Source of the DNA: Collinsella aerofaciens
Lineage (GTDB): Bacteria; Actinomycetota; Coriobacteriia; Coriobacteriales; Coriobacteriaceae
NCBI GenBank assembly: GCA_021641225.1
Contig: JAJWXI010000004.1
Span: forward strand, 19,276-37,550
Direction: 5' to 3'
Length of the DNA: 18,275 bases
Positions within the stretch are counted from its first letter, which is position 1; each line of letters starts with the position of its first letter. Under the pieces are notes generated by a model. It saw only the letters and a list, made by a program, of their open reading frames with translations. It was not told the DNA's origin and searched no databases. Shown here one piece after another: positions 7,744 to 13,624 of the stretch. The translations under genes and the position numbers were made by a program.

Positions 7744-7960
7744 GTTCAGCCGTCGCGATTCTGCCATGCGGAAAGCATCCCGTTTTGACGCCTCAAAATG
7801 GGATGCGCTTTCCTTTTGAGCCTCGTTGGGAAACTACATCCCGTTCTGAAGCAATATTCCGGGACGCATTTTCCGCAACCCACCCCAACCGGAAAATGCG
7901 ACCCGGTATTCAGCCAAAAACCGGGCCGCATTTTCCCGAGCAGTCGCGATGCGCTGCCTT
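7744..7960. repeat. Cluster of a 14-bp GGG-nCGCATTTTCC-like motif in alternating orientation
   Basis: Five related sites lie in a gene-free stretch: 7770-7781 (inverted), 7800-7813, 7861-7874, 7891-7904 (inverted) and 7923-7936. The common form is GGG(A/T/C)(T/C)GC(A/G)(T)TTTCC. Neighbouring sites pair into hairpins: 7770-7781 with 7800-7813, including CATCCCGTTTT against AAAATGGGATG, and 7861-7874 with 7891-7904. Related sequences (GTCGCGAT...CTGCC) occur near both ends. No ORF of quality is present. Confidence 0.65.
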
Positions 7961-7976
7961 TCTCACGGATATAGTT

Positions 7977-8022
7977 GTTGGGGACGTTCTTAAACGACTA
8001 GTCATTCAAGAACGTCCCCAAT
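7977..8022. repeat. Palindrome of family B (GGGGACGTTCTT)
   Basis: A perfect 14-bp stem (7978-7991, TTGGGGACGTTCTT, with 8008-8021) flanks an imperfectly paired 16-nt centre that includes ACTAGT. The same arm sequence recurs three times at 18142-18213. There is no T-run after it, so a terminator role is unlikely. Confidence 0.8.
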
Positions 8023-8026
8023 GACT

Positions 8027-8078
8027 ACAAACAAACCTGACCCCTTTGCACCAATCCCAACAATGGCAACGCCGATGT
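8027..8078. repeat. Degenerate family A half-copy followed by a GGCAACGCCGATGT block
   Basis: ACAAACAAACCTGACCCCTT (from 8029) resembles one half of the 35-bp repeat. It is followed at 8065-8078 by GGCAACGCCGATGT, a 14-mer repeated exactly at 18229-18242. Both occurrences lie directly downstream of a family B palindrome. Confidence 0.55.
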
Positions 8079-8097
8079 ACTGGCAAAGCCAGCGAGC

Positions 8098-8193
8098 GGC
8101 GTCCAGGACGAACAAGTTGGCATGAAAAAGGCGAGGCATTGACCTTCTGGTCATGCCTCGCCTTTTGAATGACAAATTGTCGTCCTGGGCGGC
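8098..8193 (-). terminator. Long imperfect palindrome, with intrinsic terminator at its tip, after the lipoprotein gene
   Basis: Arms of about 47 and 45 nt close on a TTCT loop (8145-8148). The inner stem (AAAAGGCGAGGCAT with one bulge, 8125-8166) is GC-rich and on the minus strand is followed by TTTTT, a good Rho-independent terminator for the gene ending at 8239. The outer stem (CCAGGACGA against TCGTCCTGG) extends it far beyond what a terminator needs. It shares architecture with 10630-10729. Confidence 0.75.
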
Positions 8194-8235
8194 GCGCAGC
8201 GTCGAGCCGTTACGCGGTTCGTAGAACCGCGTAAC
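8194..8235. repeat. Conserved GCGCAGCGTCGA block plus perfect 12-bp hairpin at the lipoprotein stop codon
   Basis: GCGCAGCGTCGA (8194-8205) is followed by a perfect 12-bp stem (8209-8220 with 8224-8235) around a 3-nt GTA loop. It lies three bases beyond the stop codon complement. The same block plus a short hairpin with a related GGTA loop recurs behind the GH1 gene at 10728-10770. Confidence 0.75.
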
Positions 8236-8238
8236 TAG

Positions 8239-8796
8239 TTAGCTCAGCATCGCATCCATCATCTCGGAGTTGACGGAGTCGTCGGCAGACCACTCGCCGT
8301 CGTCGTTGCAGGTGTACTTGAAGATAACCGTGGTCTTCCTGGGCTCGGTGGCCTTGGTCACATCGACCATCACCTCGCCAGCCATCTTGTACAGCTCGTC
8401 ATCGGAAGGCATCGCATCAAGCGCAGCGACCTGCTCCTGATACTGGGTGGAGAAGTCCTCGACGATCTTGTTCATAGACTTGCAGGTGATGGAGACCTCG
8501 GCGGTTGCAACGCCCTTGTCCTCGTCGACCGTCACGTCGCCGATCTTGTAGTCAAAGCCCTCGAGATAGGTCTTGGCATACTCCTTGGGATCGATGCCCA
8601 GCTGCTCGAACTCGTCACCCGAAGCCTCTTCCAGACCAGAGAGGAAATCGTCGCCACCGTTTTTGACCTCATCGAACTGAGTCGTAAGGTCCTCGGTGAT
8701 GAGTTCTTCGATCGAGGGGCCTCCGCAACCGGAAAGCACGACCACGCATGCAACCAAGACGGCCATGAGGGGCGCAAGCAGCAGCTTCTTTTTCAT
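8239..8796 (-). CDS. Secreted lipoprotein of unknown function
   Basis: This 185-residue protein begins with a classical lipoprotein signal: MKKK, a hydrophobic stretch (residues 5-20) and the lipobox VLSGC, with lipidated Cys24. The mature part is acidic and alpha/beta in appearance (IEELITEDLTTQFDEVKNGG... then DYKIGDVTVDEDKGVATAEVSITCKS), suggesting a small extracellular fold anchored to the membrane. I do not recognise a defined family with certainty. The start was set at 8796 because GGGAGG lies just upstream and the signal peptide begins there; a 15-residue upstream in-frame extension to 8841 lacks support. It ends three bases from the hairpin module at 8194-8235. Confidence 0.88.
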   Translation of the reverse strand: MKKKLLLAPLMAVLVACVVVLSGCGGPSIEELITEDLTTQFDEVKNGGDDFLSGLEEASGDEFEQLGIDPKEYAKTYLEGFDYKIGDVTVDEDKGVATAEVSITCKSMNKIVEDFSTQYQEQVAALDAMPSDDELYKMAGEVMVDVTKATEPRKTTVIFKYTCNDDGEWSADDSVNSEMMDAMLS

Positions 8797-8974
8797 GTTG
8801 TCCTCCCAATAAGCGGCACCGTGCTTCCCAACACGGCGCACGTTGTAATAAGTAAGCTCATACTATCCACTTATGAACACCCCCGACAGCACGAAAGCGC
8901 GGTCGGTTCGTTTTAGCGTCCGAACGGTCTGCGAGTCCGCTCAGCGTGCAATAAAGCGCATCGGTACCGTGCAA

Positions 8975-9007
8975 TAAAAAAGGGTGGCCGGACAATCCGA
9001 CCACCCC
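8975..9007 (-). terminator. Intrinsic terminator after the EIIA gene
   Basis: On the minus strand a GGGTGGTCGG/CCGGCCACCC stem with one mismatch is followed by TTTTTTATTG. It lies about 25 bases beyond the stop of the EIIA gene. Confidence 0.85.
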
Positions 9008-9031
9008 AAAACATCCTGTGAATGCCGCGAT

Positions 9032-9568
9032 TTACTTGCGGACAACCTTGACGATAGCATCGCCGGCGGCGACAGCGGAGTCGGCCTCGACGGCGAGCTC
9101 GACATCGGCGAACTCGGCGGTGTTGGACACGGCCACGACGACGCAGTCCTTGTAGCCGGCAGCGGCGATCTTGGCGCGGTCGATCTTGAGCATGGGCTGG
9201 CCGGCCTTCACGACATCGTCAGCCTTGACGAAGCCCTCGAAGCCGTCGCCGTTCATGTTGACGGTATCGACGCCAACGTGCACCAGGACCTCGATGCCGC
9301 TATCGGACTGCAGGCCCACAGCGTGACCCATGGTGACGGTAACCTTGCCGTCGCAGGGGGCATAGACCAGATCGTCCTCGGGCCACACGGCGCAGCCCTT
9401 GCCCAGAACCTCGCCACCAAAGACGGGATCAGGCACATCGGCCATCTTGATGACCTTGCCTTTGACGGGCGAGCACAGCACGTCGGCGCCGGCAGAAGCA
9501 GAGATGGAGGCCGGAGTAGCGGCAGCCGCAGGCTCAGCCTTCTTCTTGAACATGTCAAACAGACCCAT
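9032..9568 (-). CDS. crr: PTS glucose-type EIIA component
   Basis: A 178-residue stand-alone EIIA of the glucose superfamily. It takes a phosphoryl group from HPr-His15 and passes it to the EIIB domain of sugar transporters; in some bacteria it is also a regulatory protein. The phosphorylated histidine is His97 in VLVHVGVDT and the supporting active-site histidine is His82 in MGHAVGL, matching His90 and His75 of E. coli EIIA(Glc). The N-terminal 30 residues are an amphipathic, Ala-rich leader (MGLFDMFKKK). ATG 9568 has GAGGAG just upstream; a longer in-frame reading to 9838 overlaps the neighbouring gene and is not credible. No EIIBC gene is in the window, so its partner, probably a beta-glucoside transporter, lies elsewhere. 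The neighbouring GH1 6-phospho-glycosidase supports a sugar PTS role. Confidence 0.94.
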   Translation of the reverse strand: MGLFDMFKKKAEPAAAATPASISASAGADVLCSPVKGKVIKMADVPDPVFGGEVLGKGCAVWPEDDLVYAPCDGKVTVTMGHAVGLQSDSGIEVLVHVGVDTVNMNGDGFEGFVKADDVVKAGQPMLKIDRAKIAAAGYKDCVVVAVSNTAEFADVELAVEADSAVAAGDAIVKVVRK

Positions 9569-9617
9569 ACGTTTTCTCCTCTTGATTAAGCGCAACGTAG
9601 TGCGCATGCCTATGGTG

Positions 9618-9623
9618 ATTATA
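9618..9623 (-). promoter_or_regulatory. Candidate -10 box (TATAAT) for the EIIA gene
   Basis: A consensus TATAAT on the minus strand lies 50 bases upstream of the EIIA start. The matching -35 region is weak (TTAGTT at 17-nt spacing), so this rests on the -10 alone. Confidence 0.35.
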
Positions 9624-9708
9624 GTGCCAAATGGACCAAAAACTAAGGTGGGAAGTCGAATCGAGGACCTCGCCGACGTCTTTGTCCCATCGATACCCGT
9701 TTTGTTGA

Positions 9709-10554
9709 TTAACCCTCGATGAGCCCCAAGTGCACAAAGGCATTCCAGATGCCATCGTCGTCGACATCGGTGGTCACGAAATCGGCTGCCGCCCTGCACT
9801 CGTCGCCGCCCGATCCCATGGCCACGCCCGTGGCGCACGCCTCGAACATCGGGATATCGATCTTGGCATCACCGAAGGCCACGGTATCGGCGCGGTCGGC
9901 GTCCAGATGCTCGAGCAGCGTGTCGACGGCATGTGCCTTGGTGATGCCGCGCACGCCCATGTCGCCAAAGAGCGCCGTCTCGCCCGCGCCGCCCCAGGTG
10001 TGACACTCAAGGTCTGGGAACTCCTCGATGCTATCTAGGTGGTCCTGATAGCTCGACAGGATAAAGCTCACCTTGTTGAGGTCGTCGCGGTAGAGCGGCG
10101 CGCCGTAGACCATGCCGTGCATGACGTCGTCGGTCTCGAGCGTATCGGCACCCTCCACGCCCTTGCGGCCGGCATAGGTCCTCAGCACCGGGCGCGCCGC
10201 CTCGCGAAAGTGCTCACTCGCGAACAGGCCGTTGTTGCTCTCGAGATAGAACTCGAGGCCGCGGCCGTGCAGCCAGTCGACGATGTGGCGACACTGGTCG
10301 GCGGTGATGAGCTGGTGCATGACCACCTCGCCCGCCGACTCGACATAAGAACCGTTGCCGCCGATCATGCCGTCGAAGCCGATAGCTTCGAGCTCGGGCG
10401 GCACCTCGGCCTTGCTGCGGCCCGTGCACATATAGGCCAGATGACCGTTGGCGCGGGCGGCCTGGATGGCCGCCACGCAGGACGCAGGAATGTTGCCCTC
10501 ATAGTCAGCGATCGTGCCATCGACATCAAGGAACAGTATTTTGCGGGAGGACAT
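9709..10554 (-). CDS. Cof-type HAD-IIB phosphatase
   Basis: A 281-residue Cof/YidA-like hydrolase that dephosphorylates sugar phosphates, nucleotides or related metabolites; the specificity is not predictable here. Motif I is FLDVDGTIADYEG (nucleophile Asp10, acid Asp12), motif II YMCTGRS (Thr44), the substrate-side GGNGSYV segment follows, and motif IV is VAFGDAKIDIPMFEACATGVAMGSG. The C2-type cap lies between motifs II and III. Start ATG at 10554 has AAAGGG about eight bases upstream. It lies between the GH1 gene and the EIIA gene in the same orientation. The 224-bp gap to GH1 is filled by strong hairpins, so separate expression is likely. Confidence 0.93.
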   Translation of the reverse strand: MSSRKILFLDVDGTIADYEGNIPASCVAAIQAARANGHLAYMCTGRSKAEVPPELEAIGFDGMIGGNGSYVESAGEVVMHQLITADQCRHIVDWLHGRGLEFYLESNNGLFASEHFREAARPVLRTYAGRKGVEGADTLETDDVMHGMVYGAPLYRDDLNKVSFILSSYQDHLDSIEEFPDLECHTWGGAGETALFGDMGVRGITKAHAVDTLLEHLDADRADTVAFGDAKIDIPMFEACATGVAMGSGGDECRAAADFVTTDVDDDGIWNAFVHLGLIEG

Positions 10555-10629
10555 AGAGCGGCCCTTTCTGGATTGGGAGGCGAAGCGCGACAGCAGTGAT
10601 AAGCCCGCAGGTTGAGCAGGCGTCAGCGA

Positions 10630-10729
10630 GCCGGCTCCAAGTGCCCCAGGTCGCCGCGAAAGAGGAGCGACGCGTACTTCTGTACGCGAGCGACGGTTTG
10701 AGTGGCGAGATGGGGTGCTTGGGGCCGGC
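10630..10729. repeat. 100-nt imperfect palindrome behind the GH1 gene
   Basis: Two 48-nt arms (10630-10677 and 10682-10729) close on a TTCT loop. The tip CGCGTAC/GTACGCG and the base GCCGGC with CCAAG pair well; the middle has mismatches and wobble pairs. There is no T-run, so this one is not an intrinsic terminator. The TTCT loop, the length and the edge sequences AGCGAGC(C)GGC and GCGCAGCGTCGA match the element at 8098-8205. Confidence 0.75.
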
Positions 10730-10770
10730 GCAGCGTCGACCGGTCCGGCGTTCGGTAGAACGCCGGAACC
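10728..10770. repeat. GCGCAGCGTCGA block plus short hairpin next to the GH1 stop codon
   Basis: GCGCAGCGTCGA (10728-10739) is followed by a perfect 9-bp stem CCGGCGTTC/GAACGCCGG (10745-10753 with 10758-10766) around a GGTA loop. It ends nine bases from the GH1 stop codon. It parallels 8194-8235. Confidence 0.75.
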
Positions 10771-10778
10771 TAAATCCC

Positions 10779-12227
10779 CTATTCCAGGCCTTCCACACCG
10801 TTGGACTTGATGATCTTCTGGTATGCGAAGAAGCTGTCCTTGCGGCGGCGCTCGTAGGTGCCGGTGCCGTCGTCGTACTTATCGACGTGGATGAAGCCGT
10901 AGCGCTTGCGCATCTCGCCGGTGCCGGCGGACACCAGGTCGATGGGGCCCCACCAGGTGTAGGCGATCAGGTCGACGCCATCGGCGACGGCCTCGCCCAT
11001 GGCCTTGATGTGGCTCTGCAGATAGGCGATGCGGTACGGATCGTGAATGGAGCCGTCCTCCTCGACCTCGTCGTAGGCGCCCATGCCGTTCTCGACCACC
11101 ATCAGCGGAATCTCGTAGCGAGCGTAAATCTCGTTGAGGGCGATGCGCAGACCCAGCGGGTCGATCTGCCAGCCCCAGTCGGTGGACTCCAGGTAGGGAT
11201 TCTTGCCGCCAAAGGTCATGTTGCCCTCGGTCATCTCGTGGTCCTTGTGGGTGCCCACGGTGCCGGACATGTAGTAGCTAAAGGTGTAGAAATCGACCTT
11301 GCCGTCGGCGATATCCTGCAGGTCGCCGTCCTCCATTGCGAGCTCGACGCCATTCTCGGCCCAGAAGCGCTTGGCGTAGAACGGGTACTTGCCGCGCACC
11401 TGCACGTCGGAGCAGTACCAGTTCATGGAGTTCATCTGCTGCTGCGTGGCGAACACGTCGACCGGATCGCACGTGGCGGCGTAGGAGAGGATGAAGCAAT
11501 CCATGTTGCCCATCTTGAACTGCGGGTAGTGCTCGTGGGCGTAGCGCACGACGCGGCCGCTGGCCACGAACTGGTGATGCAGGGCCTGATAGCGCTGCTG
11601 AGCGGTAGTCTTGATGGCGCTCGCCGGACCCTCGAAGCCCTGGATCAGGCCAGTTTCCATCATGGCGCCCATGTCCATGGTGCCGCAGTTGATCTCGTTG
11701 AAGGTCAGCCAGAACTTGACCTTGTCCTGGTAGCGGTCGAAGACGGTCTGGCAGTACTTCTCGAAGAAGCCGATGAGCTCGCGGCTCGCCCAGCCGTTGT
11801 ACTTCTCGACCAGGTGATAGGGCATCTCGTAGTGCGAGAGGGTCACGAGCGGCTCGATGTTGTGAGCGCGCAGGCAGTCGAAAACGCGGTCGTAGAAGGC
11901 GAGGCCGGCCTCGTTGGGCTCGGCGTCGTCGCCGTTGGGGAAGATACGGCTCCAGGAGATGGACATGCGGAACATGTTGAAGCCCATCTCGGCGAACAGC
12001 GCAATGTCCTCCTCGTAGTGATGGTAGAAATCGATGCCGTCATGGTTGGGATAGAAGCGGTTGGGGTCGATATCGATCGTGATCTGGCGCGGCTCCTTAT
12101 AGCTGCCGCCCAGGAAGTGGTCGTCGACGGAAGCGCCGCGGCCGTCCACGTTCCAAGCGCCCTCAAACTGGTTGGCGGCGGTGGCGCCACCCCAATAGAA
12201 ACCCTCGGGGAACTTGATGTTTGCCAT
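10779..12227 (-). CDS. 6-phospho-beta-glucosidase, glycoside hydrolase family 1
   Basis: A 482-residue GH1 (beta/alpha)8-barrel enzyme of typical length that hydrolyses PTS-imported phospho-beta-glucosides (for example cellobiose-6-P, salicin-6-P or arbutin-6-P) in the cytoplasm. The N-terminal signature is FPEGFYWGGATAANQFEGAW, the acid/base Glu178 lies in LTFNEIN, and the nucleophile Glu379 lies in VVENGMGAYD. The Ser433...Lys441-x-Tyr443 set (LVSAGTGEMRKRYGF) binds the 6-phosphate and separates this group from plain beta-glucosidases. Start 12227 was chosen because AAAGGAG is six bases upstream; the ATG two codons earlier would abut that site. The AraC-type gene lies 172 bp upstream in the same direction and is the obvious candidate regulator. 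A hairpin sits in the leader, and a two-hairpin module follows the stop. Confidence 0.96.
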   Translation of the reverse strand: MANIKFPEGFYWGGATAANQFEGAWNVDGRGASVDDHFLGGSYKEPRQITIDIDPNRFYPNHDGIDFYHHYEEDIALFAEMGFNMFRMSISWSRIFPNGDDAEPNEAGLAFYDRVFDCLRAHNIEPLVTLSHYEMPYHLVEKYNGWASRELIGFFEKYCQTVFDRYQDKVKFWLTFNEINCGTMDMGAMMETGLIQGFEGPASAIKTTAQQRYQALHHQFVASGRVVRYAHEHYPQFKMGNMDCFILSYAATCDPVDVFATQQQMNSMNWYCSDVQVRGKYPFYAKRFWAENGVELAMEDGDLQDIADGKVDFYTFSYYMSGTVGTHKDHEMTEGNMTFGGKNPYLESTDWGWQIDPLGLRIALNEIYARYEIPLMVVENGMGAYDEVEEDGSIHDPYRIAYLQSHIKAMGEAVADGVDLIAYTWWGPIDLVSAGTGEMRKRYGFIHVDKYDDGTGTYERRRKDSFFAYQKIIKSNGVEGLE

Positions 12228-12245
12228 GAGCATCTCCTTTGCATC

Positions 12246-12273
12246 GTGGGTCGATAAGCCGAGTATCGCCCAC
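12246..12273 (-). promoter_or_regulatory. Leader hairpin just before the GH1 ribosome site
   Basis: On the minus strand GTGGGCGATA pairs with TATCG-a-CCCAC (one bulged base) across a 7-nt loop, ending about five bases before AAAGGAG. The placement suggests an operator or an mRNA structure affecting translation. No antiterminator partner was identified. Confidence 0.3.
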
Positions 12274-12289
12274 GCGGGAGACATGCGGA

Positions 12290-12329
12290 GGCGGGCGCGC
12301 CAAACCCGACACTTCTTTTCGCGCCCGCC
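12290..12329. repeat. GC-rich hairpin between araC-type gene and GH1
   Basis: GGCGGGCGCG (12290-12299) pairs perfectly with CGCGCCCGCC (12320-12329) across a 20-nt loop. There is no following T-run on either strand. It may attenuate read-through from the upstream regulator into GH1. Confidence 0.4.
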
Positions 12330-12363
12330 GCCTGCCGTCGTCCCGCCCCTGACACTTCCTGAT

Positions 12364-12415
12364 ACCTGCCAAAAAGGGACAGGTTTATTTTGGTTGGTTT
12401 TATCTGGGCAAACGC
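12364..12415 (+). repeat. Extended family A repeat at the 3' end of the AraC-type gene
   Basis: A 35-bp family A copy (12364-12398) continues into TTTATCTGGGCAAACGC. The 52-bp unit matches the reverse complement of 13558-13609 at 48 of 52 positions by my count. The last codons and the stop of the AraC-type gene lie inside it. Confidence 0.9.
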
Positions 12416-13407
12416 TGACGATAGGCAGCCGGCGTGCAACCATAGCGCTCGGCAAACTTTTTGTAGAAGAAGCTCATGTTGGCATAGCCCGCCTCGCGCG
12501 CGGCCGCCTCCGCGGTAGCACCGGCGTCGAGCAGCGTCGCCGCGCGTGCCAGGCGGCGCTCCTGCACCAGCTGCATAAACGTGCGGCCCGTCTGCCGCTT
12601 GAGCAGCGCGCTTGCGTAGTTGGGACTCAGGTGCAGGTGGCGGGCGAGGTCATCGAGCGTGCAGTCGCGAGCATGGCGCTCGATGTAGCCCATCGCCGCC
12701 GCAACCTGCGCCGAGGGCAGCGCGGGTGCGTCCGTTTGCAGCAGGCCGGCTTCGTAGCTTTGCATGAGCTCAACCAGCAGCAGCTCAAACAGCCTCGAAA
12801 CGATCTGGGGGCTCGCCGGTGTTGGCTCCAGACGCTCGCACAGCATCTCCTGCATGTAGCGGCACACGCGGCGGCTGTTGCCTGTACGGAAATGCACGTG
12901 ACCTCGGTGGTCGGTTTCGTCCGTGAGGGCGTTGAGCAGGAAGCGCGACACCGCGCTTGTGGGCGAAAGGCTTTGCTCCAGACTGCGGCGAAGCATCGGC
13001 CGCGAGATGACGATGCTCAGCATGATGTCATCTTCGCCGAGCTCGCCCACGGCGTGCGGACAGGCGGCATCGAGCAGCAGCACTTCGTTCTGGGCGAGCT
13101 CGAGCGGCTCGCCGTTGACCAGCTGAGGCGCGTGGCCGCGATACACATAGCCGATTTCGACATAGTCGTGCACGTGCTCCGGCACGGGGTTGAATCGCGA
13201 GTTACGCACAACCGAAAGGCCTTCTGGCATACCCTCTTGCTGCAGGACACGCTTCGCATCGCCGATTTTTCGGACTATTCTGCCGTCAATATCTGCACTG
13301 CAGCCATGTTTGAGAATATCGGGCCAGTCATATCGCTCGCCTGCCCGGTAAGCGCGCTCGCTATCGGTCAGCCTCATCAGATGATTGTCCAAATGCGAGA
13401 TATCCAT
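12400..13407 (-). CDS. AraC-family transcriptional regulator
   Basis: A 335-residue regulator. The N-terminal sensor part contains a cupin-like segment (residues 70-130: FNPVPEHVHDYVEIGYVYRG...LVNGEPLELAQNEVLLLDAACPHAV), a typical sugar-sensing arm. The C-terminal 100 residues carry two helix-turn-helix units (YIERHARDCTLDDLARHLHLSPNYASALLKR and AAREAGYANMSFFYKKFAERYGCTPAAYRQ). Start 13407 (MDISHLDNHL) is the best Met, though its ribosome site (GATGGTGAT) is weak; Met11 is an alternative. The longer in-frame extension to 13863 runs into the divergent gene. It is divergent from the GH106-like gene and co-directional with GH1, so either could be its target. Oddity: the C-terminal RLPR and stop are encoded by the repeat at 12364-12415, and the gene is bracketed by inverted copies of that repeat. 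Confidence 0.92.
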   Translation of the reverse strand: MDISHLDNHLMRLTDSERAYRAGERYDWPDILKHGCSADIDGRIVRKIGDAKRVLQQEGMPEGLSVVRNSRFNPVPEHVHDYVEIGYVYRGHAPQLVNGEPLELAQNEVLLLDAACPHAVGELGEDDIMLSIVISRPMLRRSLEQSLSPTSAVSRFLLNALTDETDHRGHVHFRTGNSRRVCRYMQEMLCERLEPTPASPQIVSRLFELLLVELMQSYEAGLLQTDAPALPSAQVAAAMGYIERHARDCTLDDLARHLHLSPNYASALLKRQTGRTFMQLVQERRLARAATLLDAGATAEAAAREAGYANMSFFYKKFAERYGCTPAAYRQRLPR

Positions 13408-13557
13408 TACATCACCATCGTTGATTCGGGCATAGTCTGCCGTGTTTTTGATATTAGCAGGAATGAGCGCACGACCTATCCTCGTCTTAATGAGTTTGGA
13501 AGGCTGGTTTTGTCCCGCGGCATGTGTCCGATAGTGCAGCGCACAAAGCGTAACGCG

Positions 13558-13609
13558 GCGTTTGCCCAGATAAAACCTGCCAAAACAAACCTGTCCCTTT
13601 TTGGTAGGT
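13558..13609 (-). repeat. Extended family A repeat upstream of the GH106-like gene
   Basis: A 35-bp family A copy (13575-13609) is preceded by GCGTTTGCCCAGATAAA and forms an inverted partner of 12364-12415. It ends a few bases before the GGAGG ribosome site of the next gene. The remainder of the 217-bp divergent gap (13408-13557) is more AT-rich and must hold the promoters, but no convincing -35/-10 pair was recognised. Confidence 0.9.
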
Positions 13610-13624
13610 TTTGGAGGAGTGGAT

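Noticed and set aside
8098..8235. Integron attC sites
   Set aside because: The long imperfect palindromes superficially resemble attC, but the R-box GTTRRRY/RYYYAAC core pair is not evident and there is no integrase or cassette array.
9569..9838. 90-residue N-terminal extension of the EIIA protein
   Set aside because: It overlaps the Cof-type gene and lacks domain content; GAGGAG sits just before the ATG at 9568.
10596..12257. 553-residue open frame on the plus strand opposite the GH1 gene
   Set aside because: It is antisense to a complete, motif-verified GH1 enzyme; its composition (Val, His, Ala-rich with no recognisable fold) is that of a reverse-complement shadow in GC-rich DNA.
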